A stretch of DNA of 21,885 bases from Tritrichomonas foetus. Its lineage: Eukaryota > Parabasalia > Tritrichomonadida > Tritrichomonadidae. The stretch covers positions 1-21,885 of the forward strand of contig MLAK01000665.1 of NCBI GenBank assembly GCA_001839685.1, in the 5' to 3' direction. The position numbers and the translations under genes were made by a program. Within the stretch, counting starts at the first letter, position 1. Each line of letters opens with the position of its first letter. The notes under the pieces are model-generated. The model saw nothing but the letters and a program-made list of their open reading frames with translations. It had not been told where the DNA came from and ran no database searches. This document shows positions 9,801 through 17,410 of this stretch, piece after piece.

Positions 9801-10130
9801 TTCTTCTAAAGAAATGATGTCATTTTTATTGAAATTTAGATTTTCAATTTTGTTTATACTTTCATGAATGTTTGTTTCTTCTTGAATATTTGACTGATCT
9901 TGATTCATTTGAATCATCATCAGTTTGTTTTCTTTTTGATGAACATTTGGCTTGACATCAGAAGGTTTATTCAGACTCTTGGGAGTACGACTAATGATGG
10001 CAACTTCGGAATCAGAATCTGATCCTACTAGAATAGAATGATGTTGAATATCATGCTGTTCATTTTTTTCTTGTTTTTGAGATTTTTCATTTTTTAGTTG
10101 GGAGAAATTGCCTGTGATTCTTTCATCCAT
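6828..10130 (-). CDS. RecQ family ATP-dependent DNA helicase (BLM/Sgs1-like)
   Basis: 3'-5' DNA helicase of 1100 aa, expected in the nucleus in recombination and replication-fork repair. Residues 1-230 are polar; about 106-150 form a helical segment resembling the BDHCT/dimerisation helices of BLM-type enzymes. The helicase core runs about 267-610: motif 0 FRGCQAAAIEAAL, Walker A MPTGGGKS (293-300), DEAH (397-400), LTATA (431-435), and YYQESGRAGRDG with the arginine finger (577-588). The RQC zinc site has C644, C662, C666 and C669, followed by a winged-helix region (about 680-800) with a polar insert (about 730-765). An HRDC-like domain lies at about 838-908. The C-terminal tail is Asn-rich and carries two SUMO-interacting-type motifs, IVDLSVDDD (1062-1070) and GVIFVKKEE (about 1076-1084), then a basic end (KKLKNAFRT). 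All ATPase residues are intact. Start ATG 10130 has TCATC with its A 6 nt upstream, a near-match to the initiator. Confidence 0.95.
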   Translation of the reverse strand: MDERITGNFSQLKNEKSQKQEKNEQHDIQHHSILVGSDSDSEVAIISRTPKSLNKPSDVKPNVHQKENKLMMIQMNQDQSNIQEETNIHESINKIENLNFNKNDIISLEEDLCKISNKIVELMKADPEHPDIIHLREIRRIIQHKIEDIYSGSKSKTLKDENNFQVKKDQLGEFYHNQTSEIKFNNENKINNILNNINNNENPEVKENENSAILPISYAGVVPIRKNKYDQPAIDESTEVFELFPEEKNCVDPVLLQIISEINKNIFHHEKFRGCQAAAIEAALQRKDVFVLMPTGGGKSLIYQLAGVVDRKLTIIISPLISLIKDQVRSINEMNLSAAALLGETSARETSKTLDLINKNELLFLFITPEKLSASSTLRNFLLDVHSKNLIARFVVDEAHCVSQWGHDFRPSYSQLDVIRRDFIGIPIMALTATATSAVKKDIKNELNIPKCETFQTSFNRPNLIYEVKAKGEERESYDTILNFIKDHNYENSCGLIFCMSTGDTEKLSSWLNENGLNTRFYHAQMASPAHRHEVQRLWMEGEINVIVATLAFGMGIDKPNVRFVIHHTIPKSIEAYYQESGRAGRDGLRSYCLLLYSIGDKSRVAKLMNFDKDKGEEKDELRLQIEFSLLDQIALFCSNKHVCRRVQLLQYFGENFNDKLCHETCDNCMRKELGLTTTIPVDRTETAIMLAQIVDDITKRRPDKAPFPTNRYIVAIFMGRSSSQIISSNDNLIKEYGKGIRSNNINYNADENSGEKYGNHKTVSQIEDFVGKEEVLYELLLMLTSKQILKNRLQLLKHGSMQYFMTGSKFEDVYKTKFITYDEIQCHPDGLIKQTDLKLFNKLVELRGKIAAKNHFEPSTIMPSKGLREIVLKKVDSLSKMNQCNEVPERCLKLYGNSFAREVSNFLKNQNNKLFQHQTMFPDFVPTHQANLYNPMTFADSVKTAPFYSPEMYEYKDPPPTNSEKNYYAQCSFYNHDHQSHLDEKINNQINNNEIYCKNEAISKNSCRKINTNNLNQVMDDLAVDSDFLAKQKLLWKEIKNRNNNKNEQNMGNKTVTKGEIVDLSVDDDHSSDSGVIFVKKEEKKPASFFKKLKNAFRT

Positions 10131-10639
10131 ATGGATGAATTACGGTTTTGACAGCAATTGAGAAATATCTGACAGAGGAAGTTCGCTTCCATACAGGTGA
10201 AAATTTGACCTTAAGTATAATACTTTGACTATTGGAATTGCCTCTGCCTCTCCTCTTTATCATTATATATAACATAATCATGTTGCTTGGAAGACTTGAA
10301 ATTATGGTATAGACAAAAATAACTCTGTTCATGAATGGAAATATATTTTTTGAGAAGGCTAAATTTTAATTTTTTGATCTTGTAATTTTTACTTTTTCTT
10401 TATAAATGTAACCATATAGTTAGGAAAAGGTTTACTTTTTCAAATTTTTCTATATTACTCAATTTCCAGATACATTAGAAATTATTCAATAAGAATTCTT
10501 CAAAAAATATACGTTAAAGCAAATTTTAGTTAGTTTTCAGAGATGGCTTTTTCAATGTTTTCCTCACAAATAAAAAATCGTTTTTTCAAACTATTCAATT
10601 TTCTCTATTTCATCTTATTCCTCATTTTTCTATTTGACA
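10131..10639. promoter_or_regulatory. Divergent promoter region between RecQ and a kinase
   Basis: 509 bp separate the minus-strand RecQ ATG from the plus-strand kinase ATG, so both promoters must lie here. The kinase side ends in a pyrimidine-rich stretch with TCATC and TCATT motifs. A minus-strand ATG frame (10123-10332, 69 codons) overlaps the RecQ start out of frame, but it would be upstream of the likely RecQ initiator and is not called as a gene. Confidence 0.6.
10622..10626 (+). promoter_or_regulatory. Initiator-like TCATT before the CAMK-like kinase
   Basis: Matches the trichomonad initiator TCA+1Py(T/A). The putative +1 A at 10624 is 16 nt upstream of the ATG at 10640, inside the usual 5-20 nt window. 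It supports that ATG over the in-frame TTG two codons earlier. A second candidate (TCATC) lies about 12 nt further upstream. Confidence 0.5.
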
Positions 10640-12073
10640 ATGACATTTAATTATCCAAACCAAGTAAACAATCATTATCACGCAAACCACACGCAATATA
10701 ACGCATACATCAGTCAAAATCATTGCGGCAACAATACCAATTTTCATAATGAAAATTTCAATTTCGAAAATCAGCAAAATTCAAAAAATAACCAAACACA
10801 ATGTTTATTAGAATTGCCTAGCTCTCAAAATATTCCAATTCCAAAAAATATCGGCCCCTATACTTTCAGAGCGAGTATCGGGAAAGGATCCTTTTCAGAA
10901 GTCAGGCTAGCCTTCAACAATGAAACGAGAATATATTACGCATGTAAAATCGTCCGACGGAGTGAAATTGATAACAGTCCGAAAAGAATGAAAGGATTTG
11001 AAGATGAAATTCGTGTCATGCAAAAAATTCATCATAAGGGAATTGTCGAGCTTGTCGATTTAATTAAGGACGACCATTTTTATTATATTATTTTGGAGTA
11101 TTGTGCAAATGGTGAATTATTTGACTATATTTGTGACAAAAGGCGAATTTATGAAGCAGAAGCGAAAAAATTAATTAAACAGATTTTGTTATCTGTTCAA
11201 TATATTCATTCTCTTGGAATTGCTCATCGTGATTTAAAACCAGAAAATTTATTGATTGATTCTTTCGGAAATATCAAAATTGCTGATTTTGGATTTTCCA
11301 AACTTTTTGAGAAGGATCATTTATCGTCAACGATATGCGGCACTTTATTATACCTTTCACCAGAAGTGTTAAGTGGCTCAAAATATGATCCTTTCAAAAG
11401 TGATATTTGGGCCATTGGTGTTATTTTATATGCAGTGTTGACTGGAATGTCACCATGGACAGAAAAATCCGATTCCGGCAAAATTAAACAAATAAAAAGT
11501 GGCGATTATACAACACCAAACTTTTTAAGTGACTCTTGTCGAAATTTGATTACTCGTTTAATGTGTGTTGATCCAAACCAAAGAATCTCAATCGAAGAAG
11601 CACTCGAGCATCCATGGCTAAAAGATGTTCAAATCCCCGATCTTTATGATTCTTACGTTAAAGCAACAATTTCACCGAAAAAAGTTGATCAGTTCTTTCA
11701 ACCTTTTGAAATGGCATTAAATGCAATTTCACCAGAAAAGGAAGTCGGAATTGAATTAAAATCAGCTCCACTTTCACCAGAAAAATCAAGTGACAGCATT
11801 ACTAATCAAAAAGTGGAAACAACATCAAAAAACAATGATCAAAAATCAATTGGATGTAATGTTCAGAAAAAGGTAAATCAACACACAAATCGAACCAGAA
11901 AAGTTTTGTATGCACCAAAACCAAAATCAACTGAATCAATTCGAAGAAAATATTTACTTACAAGGCCACACGCGGCAAATGGTGGACTATTATTTGCGAA
12001 TAATAAAAATAATGGTGGAAATTTAAACAAAAGTAATTTCAACCGAACTGCAAGGAAAATTACTTGTCTTTGA
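10640..12073 (+). CDS. CAMK-like Ser/Thr protein kinase
   Basis: Encodes 477 aa. Residues 1-70 are an Asn/His/Gln-rich low-complexity leader. The kinase domain spans about 74-327: glycine loop GKGSFS (81-86), beta3 Lys103 in YACKI, alphaC Glu123, IAHRDLKPENLL with HRD 196-198, DFG 216-218, SPE 240-242 (SPE instead of APE), and SDIWAIGVILYAVLTGMSPW. It ends with the subdomain XI arginine in NQRISIEEALEHPWL. The pattern is that of CAMK/CAMKL (SNF1/NIM1-like) kinases and all catalytic residues are present. The tail (about 340-477) carries SP-type sites (ISPEK, LSPEK) and is basic, rich in Lys/Arg/Asn; it may be regulatory or a localisation signal. No UBA or KA1 domain is visible. Likely cytosolic or nuclear; the substrate is unknown. 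Confidence 0.92.
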   Translation: MTFNYPNQVNNHYHANHTQYNAYISQNHCGNNTNFHNENFNFENQQNSKNNQTQCLLELPSSQNIPIPKNIGPYTFRASIGKGSFSEVRLAFNNETRIYYACKIVRRSEIDNSPKRMKGFEDEIRVMQKIHHKGIVELVDLIKDDHFYYIILEYCANGELFDYICDKRRIYEAEAKKLIKQILLSVQYIHSLGIAHRDLKPENLLIDSFGNIKIADFGFSKLFEKDHLSSTICGTLLYLSPEVLSGSKYDPFKSDIWAIGVILYAVLTGMSPWTEKSDSGKIKQIKSGDYTTPNFLSDSCRNLITRLMCVDPNQRISIEEALEHPWLKDVQIPDLYDSYVKATISPKKVDQFFQPFEMALNAISPEKEVGIELKSAPLSPEKSSDSITNQKVETTSKNNDQKSIGCNVQKKVNQHTNRTRKVLYAPKPKSTESIRRKYLLTRPHAANGGLLFANNKNNGGNLNKSNFNRTARKITCL

Positions 12074-13963
12074 AATAATCATGCTGATTTTTTGTTTGTA
12101 GTCTAAAATAAAGAAAACTTCTATCTTCACTTCTTATCATTATATATATATTATTATTTATTGAGAATCATGGTTTACTAATATTATCCCAATATTCATG
12201 AAACGTTTCAAAGAATGAGGCACCCATGACATTTTGCTGATCACAAATATATAACTTCTAAAAAAAAGCTTTTCTTTCGAATCCAAACACATTTTAGTCA
12301 CCTCATTACAAATCTTTGAAAATGACAAAATAGTTTTAAAATGAATTTAGTTGTTTGGTACTATTTATGTATTAAATTTTAATGCGATTGCAAATTCGTT
12401 CTTTGTGTTTCTTCCTAAACAATGATCACTTTTTGTATTCAAGAATCATTTTTCCAAGTTTATTAAAACATTAAATATTATATTCTATATATCATTTAAT
12501 CATCGATTCACATGAAAAGGGAGGTTATTCAAACTTTTTTCTTTATACGATAATTGAAATTACTTGGAAAAGTGAAAATCAATCTTTCCCCTTTTATTCT
12601 TCGAATATTTCGCTATTCTAATTTTAGGTCTCATTTTATATGGACAATGTCTTTTCAAGAATCAAAGATAAACTCAATCTTTATTTAGATCCATCATTTT
12701 TCACTTTTTCTGACATATACAAATTTTGTGGATAAAATATTGAATTTAATTTTACAAAATTAAATTCAATCACTGAACTTCAATAAATTTTTCCTAATAA
12801 TTACAGTCTAAATGTTAATGAATCATTTTATTGGAGGAAAAATAGGAACTTGCTCAAAATACAAAGGTTTTGGTGAAATTAAATTGAATAAATTATTCGA
12901 ATTTTTATCTCAATTTTTTATATATCTTGATCACTTAAGTTAGCAAAATCATTTAACTTTAACAATCATTTATTTTTTTCTGATGGGTCAGAATTTTGAG
13001 AATTAACAAATCGATTTGAGGTTAACTTTGTTAAATATTCAATTGGTTTCAGAAAAAGTAAAGCAATCAATTGACGAAATTTGAATAATAATGGCGGTTA
13101 TGTTTTAGTTTAGTTAAGAAGAGTTTGATATCTCTAAATCATTTGATGGAGTGATCAATATGCATACAAAAAGTTCTTTATTTATACATATTGACAAGCC
13201 AAACAATTTGAATTTTCATGATATCTTCAACATTATTGAATATGGAAAGGTATATCGCATTTCTTTGTGAAAATTGTCAATTTATTTTGGTGTTGTTTTA
13301 AAGGCGAATCGGAATATGGAAATTTGAGGCGATTTTTCCTGTATCGAAAATGATAAAATATTTTTTTTTTTGAAAGGAATTTGATTCCTTTTAGAGAATT
13401 CCTCGTTATAATGAGTTTTTGTTTTCAAAATGCTATCTCTGTGGCGCGTTTTTCGTTCAAAAATCGGGAAATTTGAAGATATCGTGATTCTCGAATGCGC
13501 GAAAAATGCCGTAATGATCAATTAAACGAGCGAATAGTCTCAATTGTCGCTTTATCAATAACCTCAGACATGAAACATCTTCTGATTTGGGGAATCAAGA
13601 CTAATATAATATTATAAATAAATTATTTGTGGACGTTGAACGATTTCGAGGTTATATATGTTGTATTATTGCAGCTATTTGAGATCTCAGCTGTTTATGA
13701 GTCGTGGTATTGACATTTCCTCGGAGTTTTTCCTGAACAATAAATTTGCTATTCCGTAAGTTTCGAAAAAACTAATTAAATTGATTTTGTTAATTAAATC
13801 TATTTTTCAATACATTTGAAACATCCATAAAAATAATTAATTAAAATTTACGTAAATCTCCTTTTATTTTTCATAAAAAGATTCAATTATCTGAAATCCT
13901 TTCAAAAGTTTTTATTTCATTGCTAATCCAAGGAATCGGAAAAACAATTGCTCGCACGAAATC
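12074..13963. other. 1.9-kb intergenic spacer
   Basis: No gene can be supported. It contains an AT microsatellite near 12140-12160, a perfect 15-bp inverted repeat (12739-12770), a short protein-like plus frame near 12828-12945 (GGKIGTCSKYKGFGEIKLNK) without start or domain, a 12-T run near 13361, and a less AT-rich CpG-containing patch at 13437-13560. The last 60 bp before the next kinase hold a TCATT (A at 13919) 45 nt from the ATG. Confidence 0.5.
12739..12770. repeat. Perfect inverted repeat, 15-bp arms, 2-bp centre
   Basis: Left arm ATTGAATTTAATTTT, centre AC, right arm AAAATTAAATTCAAT. The arms are perfectly complementary, so the element could extrude as a cruciform or form an RNA hairpin (the real loop would be 4 or more nt). 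It lies about 670 bp after the upstream kinase stop and about 1.2 kb before the next ATG, so it is probably not a simple 3'-end element. Confidence 0.85.
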
Positions 13964-15733
13964 ATGAATATGCAAATGATTCCTGAAGGTACAAATATCA
14001 ACGGCTATATTTTTGGGAATTGTATTGGCTCAGGAGGCTACTCATCCATTTACCTTGTTCAATCGATAAAATTTTCTCAAATATTTGTAGCAAAAGTGAT
14101 TCATCCGAAGTGCCAGAATAGTTCGCCTGGTATTAACAATTGTGAAATCGATGCTGATAACAACGCCAACCTTTTCGAAAACAATGGAATTGAAAATGAA
14201 ATCATCCGTCGAAGAAGGAGGAGCAGCAGTCATCGCGCGTCTTACAGTCATGAATATTCAGCAGAAAGAAAATCAATTTTGAGTGATGACGATAGCATTA
14301 TGGAAGAGGATGATGAAAAATCACGATTCAACAATTCTGCTGAGCAAAGTGGTCATAATGCCGGATGTATCCAGCTTGCCCAGTCCTTGAACTTTAATTC
14401 GCCGTTGGTAAGCGAAAACAAAAATGTGAAACCCATTGATCGTCGAAAACATAAAGTTTTCAAAAAACGAATGATCAAAAATGATGTACCAAACAAATGC
14501 AGCACTCTAAATCAAAGTACATCAGGGCAAATCAACCCAGTTAACTCTTTGGGTATTCCTGGATTTGCCAATCATGCTGTAAGTAATTCTCAAGAAGGGA
14601 ATTCTATTAATCAACAATCGAGTGATTGTTTAAATAATGAGAAGAATAATGATTCTGTGTTTACCCGAGAAAAAGAATCGTTTCATAGAGAAGTGGGCTT
14701 ATTGAAAATTCTGGATCATCCTCATATTATTCGCCTTTATGACTTTTTTGCTTATGATGATGATTATTTCATGATTCTGGAATATTGCCAAAAAGGAGCT
14801 CTCATTGATGAAATTAAAAACAACGGACCGCTTAAAGGTGTTAAATTAATTAATTGTGCAAGACAATTAATCGACTCTATTCAATATGCACATCAAAATG
14901 GAGTTGCCCATCGAGATATAAAACCACATAATATTTTATTTGATGAATTCGAACGTGTGAAATTGGCTGATTTTGGAATTTCAATAAAAAATGAATCTGG
15001 TGATGTAATTAAATGTTATCATTGTTCACCTGCTTTTGGAGCGCCAGAAGTTTTACGAAAAGAACCACATAATGCCTTCAAATCCGATATGTGGAGTCTT
15101 GGAGTCACACTTTATTATATGTCAGTTGGTTCTTTGCCATTTAAATTCCAAAATATTTCACAAATTCTTCGGGATATGAAACGAGTTGGTATACAACAGA
15201 TAAACAAAGCATTGGTACCACCAGTTATATATGATATTATAAAGAAAACAGTTGTATATGATCCTCATTGTAGAATTGACATAAATGAGGCAGCAAATAT
15301 GATTAATTCATTCGATAATGTGATAAATTCAGGGAAAAGCAGCAATAGTCTTTTAGTTAACAGTAGCTCATGTCATGGTTCTTTCTTTGGAAATAATTCG
15401 AATATTATTCCGAATCCAGATAATAGTAATGCATCATCAGAAAAAAACAAAGGCACAATATTAAGCACTTCCGTCACTTCACATAGTGCAATGAATGTAA
15501 ATAAGTATGTGCAATCATCAAGATCAAGTCTGAGTAAACTTTCGATTTTAAAGCTAAATTCCATAAGTGAAATAGATTTAGGATTCGTTAAAAAGCCGGC
15601 AGTAAAAACGCAAAGACCAAATCATTTTGTTAAATTAGCTGATGGTCCAATTTCTCCTATTAAATTACTTTCACGACATCGAAAAATGTCGAGTAAAGTA
15701 ACAAAGCCTTTAGTAAATTTTGTCAAAGTGTAA
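13964..15733 (+). CDS. CAMK-like protein kinase with a long insert in the N-lobe
   Basis: Encodes 589 aa. The kinase starts at about residue 15: glycine loop GSGGYS (22-27) and beta3 Lys44 in FVAKVI. About 185 residues later (50-232) comes alphaC with Glu243 in HREVGLLKIL, then ILEYC hinge (271-275), HRDIKPHN (316-323), DFG 336-338, APE 360-362 and SDMWSLGVTLYY. The domain ends near 450. The insert is in frame and low-complexity: a basic/Ser block (RRRRRSSSHRAS, about 82-93), an acidic block (SDDDSIMEEDDE), a second basic block (RRKHKVFKKRM) and an Asn/Ser-rich end. The tail (451-589) is Ser/Asn-rich and ends basic. All catalytic residues are present. The RRxSSS-type sites suggest the insert is itself phosphorylated (inference). 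The insert is too long and too clearly protein-coding to be an unspliced intron of known trichomonad type. Confidence 0.9.
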   Translation: MNMQMIPEGTNINGYIFGNCIGSGGYSSIYLVQSIKFSQIFVAKVIHPKCQNSSPGINNCEIDADNNANLFENNGIENEIIRRRRRSSSHRASYSHEYSAERKSILSDDDSIMEEDDEKSRFNNSAEQSGHNAGCIQLAQSLNFNSPLVSENKNVKPIDRRKHKVFKKRMIKNDVPNKCSTLNQSTSGQINPVNSLGIPGFANHAVSNSQEGNSINQQSSDCLNNEKNNDSVFTREKESFHREVGLLKILDHPHIIRLYDFFAYDDDYFMILEYCQKGALIDEIKNNGPLKGVKLINCARQLIDSIQYAHQNGVAHRDIKPHNILFDEFERVKLADFGISIKNESGDVIKCYHCSPAFGAPEVLRKEPHNAFKSDMWSLGVTLYYMSVGSLPFKFQNISQILRDMKRVGIQQINKALVPPVIYDIIKKTVVYDPHCRIDINEAANMINSFDNVINSGKSSNSLLVNSSSCHGSFFGNNSNIIPNPDNSNASSEKNKGTILSTSVTSHSAMNVNKYVQSSRSSLSKLSILKLNSISEIDLGFVKKPAVKTQRPNHFVKLADGPISPIKLLSRHRKMSSKVTKPLVNFVKV

Positions 15734-15813
15734 GCGAATAAACTAATCAAAAAAAAAATCCTCTTTTTTCTGTTTTTTATTCAATTCACATCTCATTTTT
15801 GAATCATTCAAAG

Positions 15814-15818
15814 TCATT
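15814..15818 (+). promoter_or_regulatory. Initiator-like TCATT before the saposin-like gene
   Basis: Putative +1 A at 15816, 19 nt upstream of the ATG at 15835. It lies downstream of the in-frame TTG at 15799, so it favours the ATG as the true start. Confidence 0.45.
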
Positions 15819-15834
15819 TCTATTTTATTTCGGA

Positions 15835-16326
15835 ATGTTTTTCTTCTCTTTTATTCTTATTCGAGACCTTTATAGTAATCAAGCATGCATGAAATGGTCG
15901 TCACCCTTGAAACAGATTTTAAAGAATGGACATTATCGACAAGCATCAGAAGCTTTTGTAACAGTATATTGTAATCATTCGTCAAGCTCACTTTGTAATT
16001 CAAAAGCATATTCAGAATGGACAGACTTACCGATAAATGTTTTATACACACATGGAAGAAAAGAATTTTGCAAGCAAATAAGTTATGATTCACCTGACAA
16101 TGTTGATCCTGCTTATCACCGATGTAATTGGTGTAGAAGTGCTACCATATTATTTGATAAGTGGATACAAAGAATGGACCAAATTTCATGGACACAAGAA
16201 GTTTCAGATTATTTCCATGTTTCTGCCAAATATTTTGGGAAAGAACTATGTCAAAGTGTTGCTAAATTATATGCTGATGGAGCCAATACACACGGATCTA
16301 TGTGCGATGATCATGGATTTTGTTAG
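15835..16326 (+). CDS. Small secreted Cys-rich protein, saposin-like (SAPLIP-type) candidate
   Basis: Encodes 163 aa from the ATG at 15835. The N-terminus MFFFSFILIRDLYS is a short hydrophobic signal-peptide candidate. Nine cysteines follow: 18, 46, 54, 79, 97, 100, 139, 157, 163. The C-terminal 67 residues have the saposin-B frame: C-x2-C start (97/100), a Cys 39 residues later followed by xxVxxxY, and a C-x5-C end (157/163). Saposin domains have six cysteines; here the third, partner of the fourth, is absent. The N-terminal half may be a degenerate copy: KEFCKQ (77-82) echoes KELCQS (136-141). If correct, it would be a lipid-interacting protein of the group that includes amoebapore-like effectors of trichomonads and amoebae, but membrane activity cannot be judged from sequence. 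It is a compact gene, about 100 nt after the upstream kinase stop. Alternative: an unrelated trichomonad-specific secreted protein. Confidence 0.7.
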   Translation: MFFFSFILIRDLYSNQACMKWSSPLKQILKNGHYRQASEAFVTVYCNHSSSSLCNSKAYSEWTDLPINVLYTHGRKEFCKQISYDSPDNVDPAYHRCNWCRSATILFDKWIQRMDQISWTQEVSDYFHVSAKYFGKELCQSVAKLYADGANTHGSMCDDHGFC

Positions 16327-16404
16327 TAATAACTACATTAAAATGATATGATAATATGTGATATAAATAAAGAGATAAAAAACTTTGAAATAATATAACA
16401 TGAT

Positions 16405-17403
16405 TTAGGAAATAGGGAAAGTTGGTAATGGATGAGTTATCATCCTTGTCTGCTTAAGATTAATCGGTGTTTTTCTTGTCATAAGAACAGGACTTTTTCC
16501 AATTAATGATCTTGTTTTTTGAATGGCTATTAAGCCTGGAGGTTGAATCATAGTTCTTGGCGTTTTTAATATCGCTTCTTTTCTATCAACATCAGAAAAT
16601 ATTTGTAAATTTAGTGCCACATCACATGGCATTCTTTCTCGAGGATTTTCTCTTAACAGTTTTCTACAAAGAATGTATAAATTATTGTTCATATTTTCAG
16701 GGCACGATAGAAGCTGCTGATCTATTGATTTGCTATTTATTGTTGCATTAGTTTTCCATGGGAGATATCCAGTGGATAGGAGAAATAATGATATTCCCAT
16801 TGCCCATATATCAGCTTTAAAAGGATCAAAGGGACCTCTCACAAAAATTTCAGGTGACATATAATGCATTGTTCCTGCATGCTGATTTGTTATAGGCACA
16901 TTAGGAAAAGCTCTTGAAAACCCAAAGTCTGCTAATTTAATCCTTCCATATCGATCAATAAACATATTACTTGGTTTCAAATCTAAATGAGCCACATGTT
17001 TTTCGTGAATGAATTGAAGGGATGTTAAAAGTTGGAATGCAATTGGTATCTGTTTATCCATATCAAATGGTCCATTCACATCAATATAATCTTGAAGGGT
17101 TCCTCCAGGGCAATATTCCAAAATCAAGTAGACTGCCTCAGGTTTTACAATAAAGTCATAAATTCGAATAATGAAAGGAGAGTTTAATTGTTTCAATGCT
17201 TCTAATTCACAAGTTTTGCATACATATCCTTTGTTTAAGTGGATTTTCTTGCAGACAAAATTGTCATTGTATTTTTTAGAATAGATAAGATAACAAACTG
17301 CTGTACCACCATTTCCAATTAGTTTCTTAAGAATGTATCCTCTAGTGAGTAACACTTCTTCAAGTTCATTATCAACAGGCACATCTGTACTTGAAGAGTT
17401 CAT
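16405..17403 (-). CDS. CAMK-like protein kinase with HLD in place of HRD
   Basis: Encodes 332 aa. The kinase domain spans about 23-270: glycine loop GNGGTA (30-35), beta3 Lys52 in FVCKKI, alphaC Glu66, hinge LILEYCPGG, then VAHLDLKPSN (137-146), so the Arg of HRD is Leu140 while Asp141, Lys143 and Asn146 remain. DFG is at 159-161, SPE 183-185, and ADIWAMGISLFLL follows. The gene is therefore a non-RD kinase that keeps the catalytic Asp and metal-binding residues, and it is expected to be active but not controlled by activation-loop phosphorylation in the usual way (inference). A short basic tail (about 277-332, TPRTMIQPP, LMTRKTP) follows. Its IYDF and EYC..G segments resemble the kinase at 13964-15733, suggesting a related subfamily. 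It is convergent with the saposin-like gene, 78 bp apart. Confidence 0.92.
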   Translation of the reverse strand: MNSSSTDVPVDNELEEVLLTRGYILKKLIGNGGTAVCYLIYSKKYNDNFVCKKIHLNKGYVCKTCELEALKQLNSPFIIRIYDFIVKPEAVYLILEYCPGGTLQDYIDVNGPFDMDKQIPIAFQLLTSLQFIHEKHVAHLDLKPSNMFIDRYGRIKLADFGFSRAFPNVPITNQHAGTMHYMSPEIFVRGPFDPFKADIWAMGISLFLLSTGYLPWKTNATINSKSIDQQLLSCPENMNNNLYILCRKLLRENPRERMPCDVALNLQIFSDVDRKEAILKTPRTMIQPPGLIAIQKTRSLIGKSPVLMTRKTPINLKQTRMITHPLPTFPIS

Positions 17404-17405
17404 AA

Positions 17406-17410
17406 AATGA
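17406..17410 (-). promoter_or_regulatory. Initiator-like TCATT before the HLD kinase
   Basis: On the minus strand TCATTTT directly precedes the ATG. The putative +1 A is at 17408, 5 nt upstream of the start codon, typical of very short trichomonad 5' UTRs. Confidence 0.55.

Noticed and set aside
10123..10332. Minus-strand 69-codon ATG frame overlapping the RecQ start out of frame (possible uORF)
   Set aside because: The likely RecQ initiator (A at 10136) is downstream of this ATG, so it would not be in the mRNA; the composition is that of random AT-rich DNA.
13282..13521. 79-codon minus-strand frame in the long spacer
   Set aside because: It begins with TTG, contains low-complexity Lys/Phe stretches from a homopolymer run, and matches no domain.
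14113..14661. Unspliced intron in the kinase gene
   Set aside because: The segment is in frame over its whole length, lacks the known trichomonad 5' and 3' splice signals and is far longer than typical introns of the group.
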